Source of the DNA: Flavobacteriaceae bacterium UBA2000
GTDB lineage: Bacteria; Bacteroidota; Bacteroidia; Flavobacteriales; Flavobacteriaceae
Length of the DNA: 22,629 nucleotides
Assembly (NCBI GenBank): GCA_002335345.1
Contig: DDCS01000019.1
Coordinates: 1 to 22,629, forward strand
Direction: 5' to 3'
The stretch's first letter is position 1, and each line of letters begins with the position of its first letter. The notes beneath the pieces were generated by a model that saw only the letters and a program-made list of their open reading frames with translations, was not told where the DNA came from and did not search any database. Positions 16,228 through 22,629 of this stretch are shown here, one piece after another. Made by a program: the position numbers and the translations under genes.

Positions 16228-16335
16228 TCAGTCTTTTTGAGGATAGTCTACCTCAGAAGCATCATTGCAGGAAAATTCCAGTAATAAGTAGTTCGTTACT
16301 AAAAGACCGCCGAGAACAATTAAAAAAGTTACCAT
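16228..16335 (-). CDS. Possible 35-residue single-pass membrane microprotein
   Basis: An ATG at 16335-16333 opens a 35-codon frame ending in TGA at 16230-16228. The product begins MVTFLIVLGGLLVTNYLLLEF, one strong hydrophobic helix of about 20 residues, and ends with an acidic tail (CNDASEVDYPQKD). The same frame stays open upstream, without an ATG, through YKLSG and back into the 3' end of the preceding gene. It could therefore be the remnant of, or start non-canonically as, a longer small protein. It lies 65 bases downstream of the binding-protein gene on the same strand and could be the last gene of that operon. I recognise no family; chance is possible at this length. Confidence 0.35.
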   Translation of the reverse strand: MVTFLIVLGGLLVTNYLLLEFSCNDASEVDYPQKD

Positions 16336-16400
16336 ACCACTGAGTTTATATCTTATAGATACAATGTTGTGATGAAGGGTTGCGTAGGGGGGTAAAAAAT

Positions 16401-17279
16401 TTAGAAAAAAAGTTTATCGGAATAAATTTGCTCGATAAGTCCTAGGTCTAAGAGCTCTATTTGGACTTGCGCTAAGGTCGCTGAGTCCACTGGATGTTGA
16501 CTCCATTGCGTTTTAGAGAGCCAGGACTCAATCGCAGCTGGTTCTTGGCTATAACGCGTGGCGAGCTCGTGCACTAGGGTGGGCCGCTCAAGCATGGCCG
16601 CGGCATGTTTGTTAATTCCCAGTTTTATTTTCTCTACGCTATCAGAATGATTGATAACAAAATCTTCGCGCCCGGCGAGAACAAAACAAGGCCAAGGGGT
16701 GGGATACTCATCAATACGCATAAAATCGAATTGTGAGACGTAGGGCTGGGTGGTGAATTTCTCCCAAAGAAAAATATCGCTTTGTCCGTGCTTCAGTGCG
16801 TCAAGAGCATGTTCAAGGTCTCCGACCTCACGAAAAGAAAGCCTTGCATTTGGATCAAGCCCAAGAGATTTGGCATATAAATAAGCCATCAAATGAGAGC
16901 CGCTGCCATGACGACTAATGGCGACATTAAGGGGCGGATTCGTGGTATTTTTAATTCGATTTATTAAGTCTTGCCTGTTGGTTAAACCACTGACGGGATG
17001 CGTGTGTACGCCCCAAATAAGTGGCGTAGAAACAAAATACTGAATAAGTTTGATCGGCGCACCATCACATATGGCCTTGGTTACCCCTTCGGTGAGCATG
17101 ACCGCCAAATCGATTTCTCCATTAACTAAGGAATGGACCATGGCTCCTGTACCACCGTCAAAATCGCGCCATCTTAAATTGATCTGCTCTTTATGAAGCT
17201 CTTTGGATTTCAGCAGTAAATACCAGGGATAATTAAAGTGTTCTGGAACCCCACCGATATGCACTGTTAAAGAATTCAT
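16401..17279 (-). CDS. Cytosolic periplasmic-binding-protein-fold protein (NMT1/THI5- or Ca3427-like)
   Basis: A 292-residue type-2 substrate-binding-protein fold. Features are TVHIGGVPEHFNYPWYLLLKS at the start (lobe 1), GGTGAMVHSLVNGEIDLAVML (ligand-pocket loop and helix), and ISRHGSGSHLMAYLYAKSLG (lobe 2 anion-binding turn). There is no signal peptide or lipobox, and no permease or ATPase gene is nearby, so it probably stays in the cytosol and is not a transport receptor. Such intracellular versions resemble Candida Ca3427 and are distantly related to THI5/NMT1 pyrimidine synthases. The CCCFC motif of THI5 is absent, so thiamine-precursor synthesis is not supported. Its ATG overlaps the TGA of the SUI1 gene (ATGA), implying coupled translation. 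Ligand unknown. Confidence 0.8.
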   Translation of the reverse strand: MNSLTVHIGGVPEHFNYPWYLLLKSKELHKEQINLRWRDFDGGTGAMVHSLVNGEIDLAVMLTEGVTKAICDGAPIKLIQYFVSTPLIWGVHTHPVSGLTNRQDLINRIKNTTNPPLNVAISRHGSGSHLMAYLYAKSLGLDPNARLSFREVGDLEHALDALKHGQSDIFLWEKFTTQPYVSQFDFMRIDEYPTPWPCFVLAGREDFVINHSDSVEKIKLGINKHAAAMLERPTLVHELATRYSQEPAAIESWLSKTQWSQHPVDSATLAQVQIELLDLGLIEQIYSDKLFF

Positions 17280-17617
17280 CCGCCGACACGCTTGGTTTTG
17301 TATCCTTTTTGTTTGAGAAAATCCATGATTTGATCACGAAAATTGCCCTGTAAGATGATGCTGTGCTCTTTAATGCCTCCGCCCACACTAAATTGTTGTT
17401 TTATCGCTTTGGCCAATGCCTTTAAGGCTTCTGAATCTCCCTCAAACCCTTCGATTATGGTCGTTCCTTTACCTTTTCGTTTTTCAAATCGGCAAATGAG
17501 TGGCGTGGTTTGATCTTTGGCAGAAAACTCTGGGTAGTCTTGATCGGGCTCTGCCGGTTCATTGGACTCGGCGTGTTCTGGAAACAAGTGTTTTAGCTGA
17601 TCGCGTAAGTCGGCCAT
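17276..17617 (-). CDS. SUI1/eIF1-like translation initiation factor (YciH type)
   Basis: A 113-residue protein. Its last 70 residues form the SUI1 fold: KRKGKGTTIIEGFEGD, then ALAKAIKQQFSVGGGIKEHSI, and the C-terminal motif GYKTKRVGG. The first 40 residues are acidic and probably disordered. Eukaryotic eIF1 monitors start-codon choice on the small ribosomal subunit; the role of bacterial YciH is less settled, with evidence from E. coli that it discriminates against aberrant initiation. It starts 22 bases after the dioxygenase gene and overlaps the next gene by 4 bases, so it is the middle gene of an operon. That context does not itself explain a translation role. Confidence 0.93.
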   Translation of the reverse strand: MADLRDQLKHLFPEHAESNEPAEPDQDYPEFSAKDQTTPLICRFEKRKGKGTTIIEGFEGDSEALKALAKAIKQQFSVGGGIKEHSIILQGNFRDQIMDFLKQKGYKTKRVGG

Positions 17618-17639
17618 GGTAAAAATTCGATTTAACGGA

Positions 17640-18590
17640 CTATTTTTTTCTTAGGCCAATTTCAATTAAACGCTCTTCCAAAAAGTCGCCAGCGGTAATG
17701 TCTGGATAGGCTTTTGGCGAATCTTGACTGATACAAGTGTACAAACAATCCAGTTTCATGTCTGACCGAGGATGCATGAAAAAAGGTATTGAATACCTGG
17801 GTGTATCCCATTGGTCTCGGGGTGGATTGATCACGCGGTGAATTGTCGAACGCAGCTTGTTGTTCGTGTGGCGCTCAAGCATATCGCCCACATTGATCAC
17901 TAATTGATCCTCCTCAGGGCGTGCATCGACCCATTGGCCTTCTTTAGTCAATACCTGTAGTCCCCCGGTTGAGGCCCCCATCAAAAGGGTAATTAAGTTA
18001 ATGTCCCCGTGAGCACCGGCGCGCACTGCGCCGTCAGGTTCTTGGGTGATAGGAGGGTAGTGTATTGGTCTTAAGATACTGTTGCCATTGGTTACCCATG
18101 GGTCAAAATAAGTCTCGTCTAAATTCATATATAGGGCCAAAGCTCTCAGTACGTAAATCCCTGTCTTTTCCAGCATTCTGTAGGCCTCCATACCCGTTTC
18201 ATTGAATTTGGGGCATTCCGTCACGGACACATTCTCAGGATAAGGCTGAGCCAGGTTTGCATCCGAAGAGGGTTCTTGTCCAAAGTGAAAGAATTCTTTT
18301 AAATCTCCTTTACTTTGGCCTTTGGCGTGTTCTTTTCCAAAAGAGACATAGCCCCGCTGACCAGCTAATCCCGGAATTTCATATTTAGCCTTTACCGCTG
18401 TGGGTAAATTAAAAAACCCTTTAACTTCATGGTATAAGTTATCCATGAGTTCAGGTGATAAAAAGTGATTGCTCAGAGAAACAAAACCTATTTCCTGATA
18501 AGCGTCACCAATCTGGGCAACAAATTGAGCTTTTCGTTTTGGGTCCTCTGATAAAAAATCAGCCAAATCAACTGAGGGGATGTGGGTCAT
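17640..18590 (-). CDS. Isopenicillin N synthase-like Fe(II)/2-oxoglutarate dioxygenase
   Basis: A 316-residue member of the IPNS/plant-type 2-oxoglutarate dioxygenase family. The N-terminal DIOX_N region reads IPSVDLADFLSED and EIGFVSLSNHFL; the catalytic jelly roll holds the iron triad H194-x-D196 (GAHGDINLITLL) and H251 (STIHRVINP), and R265-x-S267 (RYSIPFFMHP) binds 2-oxoglutarate. The frame begins with a GTG at 18608, but the ATG at 18590 (MTHIPSVDL) fits the family and lies downstream of a good promoter, so I use it. The substrate is not predictable: these enzymes hydroxylate, desaturate or cyclise small molecules, and true penicillin synthesis is unlikely because no peptide synthetase is nearby. 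It is the first gene of an operon with the SUI1 and binding-protein genes. Confidence 0.9.
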   Translation of the reverse strand: MTHIPSVDLADFLSEDPKRKAQFVAQIGDAYQEIGFVSLSNHFLSPELMDNLYHEVKGFFNLPTAVKAKYEIPGLAGQRGYVSFGKEHAKGQSKGDLKEFFHFGQEPSSDANLAQPYPENVSVTECPKFNETGMEAYRMLEKTGIYVLRALALYMNLDETYFDPWVTNGNSILRPIHYPPITQEPDGAVRAGAHGDINLITLLMGASTGGLQVLTKEGQWVDARPEEDQLVINVGDMLERHTNNKLRSTIHRVINPPRDQWDTPRYSIPFFMHPRSDMKLDCLYTCISQDSPKAYPDITAGDFLEERLIEIGLRKK

Positions 18591-18610
18591 GAATTTGAAG
18601 ATTAACACGA

Positions 18611-18645
18611 CAAATATACTGAATTTGTGCGGTTAGCGGCTCAAA
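18611..18645 (-). promoter_or_regulatory. Candidate promoter of the dioxygenase operon (TTTG-N22-TATATTTG)
   Basis: On the minus strand TATATTTG (18618-18611) is an exact TAnnTTTG -7 box, and TTTTG at 18646-18642 lies 23 bases upstream, at the long end of the accepted spacing. Transcription would start near 18604, about 14 bases before the ATG at 18590 and downstream of the GTG at 18608. This argues against the GTG start. Confidence 0.5.
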
Positions 18646-18713
18646 ATTTTACCCATGGCTGAAGGCTTAAGAGACAATTAATTGTTACTTTTAACCCGAG
18701 TAATTATTTTTCT

Positions 18714-20717
18714 ATGAGCCGCGAAACCATCCCGGTAAAACCTTTTGATTTTGACCGTAAACACCTCGATGACGCCACGTTGTTGGATTTGTATCAGCGC
18801 ATGCTAAAACCACGCTTGATTGAGGAGAAAATGCTCATTCTGCTGCGTCAGGGTAAAATTAGTAAATGGTTTAGTGGTATTGGGCAAGAAGCTATTTCGG
18901 TAGGGGTCGCCTCAGTACTAACGCCTCAGGAGTATATCTTGCCCATGCACAGAAATCTCGGTGTGTTTACTACGCGAGACATTCCGCTTTATCGATTGTT
19001 CTCCCAGTGGCAAGGAAAAGCTAATGGGTTTACCAAGGGGCGCGATCGGAGTTTTCATTTCGGGACACAAGAGTTCAATATCGTTGGGATGATTTCACAT
19101 TTAGGCCCTCAATTTGGCGTGGCCGATGGGATTGCTTTGGGAAATTTACTCAAACAAAACAATCAAGTTTGCGCCGTTTTTACAGGCGAGGGAGGGACAA
19201 GCGAAGGCGATATACACGAGGCGATGAATGTTGCTTCTGTTTGGGGTCTTCCCGTGCTTTTTTGCATCGAGAACAATGGATATGGCCTGTCTACGCCAAC
19301 TTCTGAACAATACAACTGCGCCCATTTAGTGGACCGTGCTCTGGGGTATGGCATGGAGGGCCATCGTTTAGAAGGCAATAATATCCTCGAAGTTTACACC
19401 CATTTATCCGATATCGTCCATTCGATGCGTGAAAACCCGCGTCCGGTCTTAATTGAGTTCGACACCTTTAGAATGCGTGGACATGAAGAGGCTAGTGGCA
19501 CCAAGTATGTTCCGCAAGAATTGATGGATCAATGGGCGCTGAAGGACCCCCTAGAAACCTACGCCGCCTATTTAAAAGATCAAAAGGTGCTCACCCAAGA
19601 ATACGAGGACGTATTAAAAACTCAAATTATCGATGAGATTAATGAGCATTTAGCCTTGGCCTTCGATGAGCCCAAAATACAATCGACCGAAATCAATGAA
19701 TTAAGTGATGTGTTCCAGGAGGCTGTTTTTGAGTTAATTAATCCTTTGGCAGAAGTTCAAGAAATGCGCTTTGTAGATGCCCTAGCTCAAGGACTCGGTC
19801 AGGCTATGGAACATCATGATGACTTAGTGATCATGGGTCAAGATATTGCTGAATACGGTGGCGTATTTAAAATCACTGAAGGGCTTTTGGAGAAATTTGG
19901 ACACGGACGGGTGCGCAATACGCCGATTTGTGAATCGGCCATACTTTCTGCGGCCATGGGTCTATCGATTAGTGGATATAAAGCTGTCGTCGAAATGCAG
20001 TTTGCTGATTTTGTGAGTTCCGGGTTTAACCCCATTGTGAACTATTTGGCCAAAAGTCATTATCGCTGGGGTCAAAAGGCCGATGTGGTGGTGCGCATGC
20101 CATGTGGAGCTGGCGTAGGGGCGGGGCCTTTTCACAGTCAAACCAACGAAGCATGGTTCACCCATACACCGGGCTTGAAAGTGGTTTATCCTGCTTTTCC
20201 CGAAGACGCTAAGGGCTTGCTCGCCTCGAGTATTGCCGACCCTAACCCTGTGTTGTTTTTTGAACACAAAGCATTGTACCGAAGTGTACGAGGAATGGTT
20301 CCTCAAAATTATTATCATTTACCCTTGGGAAAAGCGGCTGTGCTCACCCACGGGGATCAAGTAGCGCTAATTACCTATGGTGCTGGGGTGCATTGGGCGC
20401 TAGAATTACCTGAAGACCTAAAGGCGCATTGCCGTATTGTCGATCTGCGCAGTTTGGTGCCTTTGGACAAGGAGACCATAATCGAAGTGGTCAAGGCTAC
20501 AGGTAAGGTCTTGTTACTTCAAGAAGACAGTATGTTTGGTGGTATTGCCTCTGATTTATCAGCCATTATTTCCGAGGAGTGTTTTGAGTATTTAGATGCG
20601 CCCATACGTCGTGTGGCCAGTTTAGAAACACCCATTCCTTTTGCCAGCGCTTTAGAACAGCAATATTTGGCAAAAAACCGATTAAAAGAGACGCTAGAAG
20701 ATCTTTTAGCTTATTGA
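18714..20717 (+). CDS. Fused alpha/beta E1 component of a 2-oxo acid dehydrogenase (branched-chain type)
   Basis: A 667-residue thiamine-diphosphate enzyme in which the E1 alpha and beta subunits are one chain. Residues about 25-310 are E1 alpha, with the ThDP/Mg motif GEGGTSEGD (158-166) to IENNGYG (from I185) and the phosphorylation-loop-like RMRGHEEASG. Residues about 345-665 are E1 beta, beginning RFVDALAQGLGQAM and containing GQDIAEYGGVF, NTPICESAI, GFNPIVNYLA and HSQTNEAWFTHTPGL. It decarboxylates a 2-oxo acid and transfers the acyl group to an E2 lipoyl domain. The layout matches flavobacterial branched-chain-type E1 proteins. No E2 or E3 gene is in the window, so it must use ones encoded elsewhere. 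A weak -7-like TACTTTTA lies at 18686-18693. Confidence 0.93.
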   Translation: MSRETIPVKPFDFDRKHLDDATLLDLYQRMLKPRLIEEKMLILLRQGKISKWFSGIGQEAISVGVASVLTPQEYILPMHRNLGVFTTRDIPLYRLFSQWQGKANGFTKGRDRSFHFGTQEFNIVGMISHLGPQFGVADGIALGNLLKQNNQVCAVFTGEGGTSEGDIHEAMNVASVWGLPVLFCIENNGYGLSTPTSEQYNCAHLVDRALGYGMEGHRLEGNNILEVYTHLSDIVHSMRENPRPVLIEFDTFRMRGHEEASGTKYVPQELMDQWALKDPLETYAAYLKDQKVLTQEYEDVLKTQIIDEINEHLALAFDEPKIQSTEINELSDVFQEAVFELINPLAEVQEMRFVDALAQGLGQAMEHHDDLVIMGQDIAEYGGVFKITEGLLEKFGHGRVRNTPICESAILSAAMGLSISGYKAVVEMQFADFVSSGFNPIVNYLAKSHYRWGQKADVVVRMPCGAGVGAGPFHSQTNEAWFTHTPGLKVVYPAFPEDAKGLLASSIADPNPVLFFEHKALYRSVRGMVPQNYYHLPLGKAAVLTHGDQVALITYGAGVHWALELPEDLKAHCRIVDLRSLVPLDKETIIEVVKATGKVLLLQEDSMFGGIASDLSAIISEECFEYLDAPIRRVASLETPIPFASALEQQYLAKNRLKETLEDLLAY

Positions 20718-20718
20718 T

Positions 20719-21498
20719 ATGGAAGACCTATTTACATTAGAACATTTAACCTCACTTGTTTTACTGATTATGCTGCAAGCAGTGCTGGGCTTGGACAACT
20801 TGCTTTATATATCCATTGCCTCAAAGCAAGCCCCCGAAAAGGATCAAGCACGCGTCCGCACTATTGGAATTGCTTGGGCTATTGTCTTGCGTATCGTTTT
20901 GCTTTTTTTACTCTTACAACTGATTCAATGGTTTCAAAACCCGTGGTTTGTTATTGCCGATAATGCTTATTTCTCAGGGTCCTTTAATTTCCATAGCATT
21001 ATCGTGTTAATCGGTGGGGTATTTATCATGTACACAGCGCTTAAAGAAATTTGGCATATGATGTACTTTGATCCTCAACTCGAGAAATCCTCTGGAGGGA
21101 CCAAAAGCGTAACTCAAGTGATATTGCTGATTATCGTCATGAATTTGGTCTTTTCTTTTGACTCAATTTTAGGGGCCATGGCGCTTACCGATGAGTTTTG
21201 GGTTATGGCTACAGCTATTGTTGTGGGCGGTTTGCTTATGATTTGGCTTTCAGGGCGCGTAACCGCATTCCTTAAAAAGAATCGATTGTACGAAGTCCTT
21301 GGGCTATTTATCTTATTTATTGTCGGGATCATGTTGCTCTCTGAAGGCGGGCATTTGGCTCATATTTATGTCTTCGGTAACCCGATAACGCCGATGACAA
21401 AAACCACTTTTTATTTTGTGATTACCGTTCTTATTTTAATTGACATCGTGCAATCAAAATATCAGAAAAACCTCAAACACAGTGGCGAAAAACATTAG
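20719..21498 (+). CDS. TerC family integral membrane protein
   Basis: A 259-residue polytopic membrane protein with about seven hydrophobic segments. Family hallmarks are the intramembrane aspartates D26 (VLGLDNLLYISI) and D148 (LVFSFDSILGAMALTD), thought to form a metal path in the TerC/Alx/MeeY group. Some of these proteins export manganese to metallate secreted proteins, but the name TerC comes from tellurite resistance and no other ter gene is present. It starts one base after the E1 stop and its end overlaps the next gene by 17 bases, so the three probably share a transcript. Confidence 0.92.
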   Translation: MEDLFTLEHLTSLVLLIMLQAVLGLDNLLYISIASKQAPEKDQARVRTIGIAWAIVLRIVLLFLLLQLIQWFQNPWFVIADNAYFSGSFNFHSIIVLIGGVFIMYTALKEIWHMMYFDPQLEKSSGGTKSVTQVILLIIVMNLVFSFDSILGAMALTDEFWVMATAIVVGGLLMIWLSGRVTAFLKKNRLYEVLGLFILFIVGIMLLSEGGHLAHIYVFGNPITPMTKTTFYFVITVLILIDIVQSKYQKNLKHSGEKH

Positions 21499-22629
21499 TC
21501 TTTGGGATCATTGTGATCCACAGAACCACGCGCCACAAATCGTTGCTGTTAAGTTATCCCCCAAGGGAGAACGCTCTGTGCGTCAACATCATCCCTGGAT
21601 TTTTGATCAAAACATTATCAAAACCAATAAAACACCTAAAGCAGGCGATGTTGGCATTGTTTTCGCCCATAAATCAAATAAAGTGATTGGATTGGGATTG
21701 CTGGATCCCAAGTCTCCAATAGCGCTAAAAATGCTGCACTTTGATGGTGGGACTAAAATCAATGAAGCTTTTTTTCATGACCTTTTAAAAAAAGCGATAG
21801 ATAAACGAAAACCATTGATTGATAAAACCAACGCTATGCGCTTAGTTTTTGGAGAAAATGATGGTTTGCCAGGGCTTATTGTCGATGCCTATGATGCGGT
21901 TATGGTCATAAAGATTTACAGTCTCATGTGGTTGCCCTATATGGCGCAGATTAAAGACGTTCTTTTGAATTTACGCGCCCCAAAATCTATATTGTTAAGG
22001 GCCAATCGACATGTTTCAAGGGCCTTAAAACTCGACGAGGAAGATCAAGTGGTTTTGATTTACGGCAGTTTACCCAACCCTGAAATTGAATTCCATGAAT
22101 ATGGCGTACGTTTTTTAGCCCACGTAATAAAAGGGCATAAAACGGGGTTTTTTCTGGATCATCGAAACAATCGACATAGAGTAGGGCAATTGTCGCATGG
22201 CAAGCGCGTGCTTGATGTTTTTGCGTACGCTGGAGGTTTTGGGGTTCACGCCTTAGCCAATGGCGCCAAACAAGTGACGAGTATTGATATTAGTGCTCAA
22301 GCCTTAGCGCTGGCGGAAAAAAATGCTGCTTTGAATGAATTTTCAGGAATGCATGAGACCCTGTGTGGTGATGCCTTTGATTTACTCCAACAACAAATCA
22401 AAAAGGGGATTCAGTATGATGTTGTCGTGATCGATCCACCGAGCTTTGCCAACAGTGCTGATGGCGTCGACTTAGCCTTAAACAAATACGAAACGCTGGC
22501 CCGTTTAGGCACTCAGTTGGTGGCCAAGAAAGGCTGGTTGATCTTGGCCTCGTGTTCGTCTCGGGTCGCTATGGATCAATTTCTACAAGCCCATACAAAA
22601 GCCTTCACTGGGGCAAAAACCCAAGAATT
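21482..22629 (+). CDS. RlmI-like class I SAM-dependent rRNA methyltransferase (3' truncated by window)
   Basis: The frame is open from a GTG at 21482 to the window end (382 codons), so only a few tens of C-terminal residues are missing. The GTG lies within the last codons of terC. A start at the next plausible in-frame codons would delete the PUA domain, so I prefer it. Residues about 20-100 resemble the PUA domain (KLSPKGERSVRQHHPWIFDQ). They are followed by the RlmI-type EEHEN-like segment FGENDGLPGLIVD. The Rossmann methyltransferase has motif I at 243-254 (VLDVFAYAGGFG) and the catalytic D318-PPSF. E. coli RlmI makes 5-methylcytosine at 23S C1962; the DPPSF rather than a TCS cysteine pair matches that branch. 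Site specificity in this organism is inference. Confidence 0.88.
   Translation, partial: MAKNISLWDHCDPQNHAPQIVAVKLSPKGERSVRQHHPWIFDQNIIKTNKTPKAGDVGIVFAHKSNKVIGLGLLDPKSPIALKMLHFDGGTKINEAFFHDLLKKAIDKRKPLIDKTNAMRLVFGENDGLPGLIVDAYDAVMVIKIYSLMWLPYMAQIKDVLLNLRAPKSILLRANRHVSRALKLDEEDQVVLIYGSLPNPEIEFHEYGVRFLAHVIKGHKTGFFLDHRNNRHRVGQLSHGKRVLDVFAYAGGFGVHALANGAKQVTSIDISAQALALAEKNAALNEFSGMHETLCGDAFDLLQQQIKKGIQYDVVVIDPPSFANSADGVDLALNKYETLARLGTQLVAKKGWLILASCSSRVAMDQFLQAHTKAFTGAKTQE

Noticed and set aside
16401..17279. THI5-type thiamine pyrimidine synthase
   Set aside because: The fold is similar, but the CCCFC iron-site motif is absent and no thiamine gene is nearby.
17640..18590. Beta-lactam antibiotic biosynthesis
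   Set aside because: The family name alone suggests it; there is no peptide synthetase, acyltransferase or export gene in the window.
18591..18608. GTG start for the dioxygenase
   Set aside because: It lies at or before the predicted transcription start, and the ATG at 18590 gives the usual family N-terminus.
20719..21498. Tellurite-resistance operon
   Set aside because: Only a TerC-fold protein is present, with no other ter genes; the neighbours are metabolic and rRNA-modifying.

Overview
This window reads as an ordinary, densely coded stretch of a chromosome from a Bacteroidota, most probably a marine member of the Flavobacteriales. The lineage call is inference. It rests on family-specific signatures: a short HdrB-like Fe-S protein next to a 161-residue family known mainly from flavobacteria, bacillithiol synthase BshA, a GH3/beta-lactamase fusion, a fused E1 alpha/beta oxo-acid dehydrogenase and a bacterial SUI1 protein. 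It also rests on the lack of Shine-Dalgarno sites and on -7 boxes of the form TAnnTTTG. I see no tRNA, rRNA, CRISPR array, insertion sequence, phage gene or toxin-antitoxin pair.

Layout. (1) 1-5601, plus strand: the tail of an unidentified gene, a cysteine-rich Fe-S protein, a small conserved protein, a secreted GH3/serine-hydrolase fusion and bshA. Gaps are 10-36 bases, so this is probably one transcription unit. (2) 5702-6214, minus: a small secreted or outer-membrane beta-barrel-like protein, divergent from (3) 6277-9303, plus: a large FAD + Fe-S oxidoreductase of the YdiJ/D-2-hydroxyacid dehydrogenase type. Its stop interlocks with (4) 9296-10138, minus: a metallophosphatase of the UDP-2,3-diacylglucosamine diphosphatase type. 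(5) 10351-12676, plus: aroC and a dicarboxylate/amino-acid:cation symporter, closed by a hairpin terminator. (6) 15388-12702, minus: mutS2 and a coupled DCC-family protein, divergent from (7) ung at 15440-16162, plus. (8) 18590-16401, minus: an IPNS-like dioxygenase, a SUI1/eIF1-like factor and a cytosolic periplasmic-binding-protein-fold protein, followed by a possible 35-residue membrane microprotein. (9) 18714-22629, plus: fused E1 dehydrogenase, TerC membrane protein and an RlmI-like rRNA methyltransferase cut by the window end.

Most genes are housekeeping: redox and thiol metabolism, cell-envelope turnover, shikimate pathway, DNA repair, translation and central carbon metabolism. The items most worth a second look are the dioxygenase/SUI1/binding-protein operon with its trailing microprotein, the insertion in Ung, the Smr-less MutS2, the GH3-hydrolase fusion beside bshA, and an 8-bp dyad between the metallophosphatase and aroC. 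I found no convincing evidence of a wholly new system.
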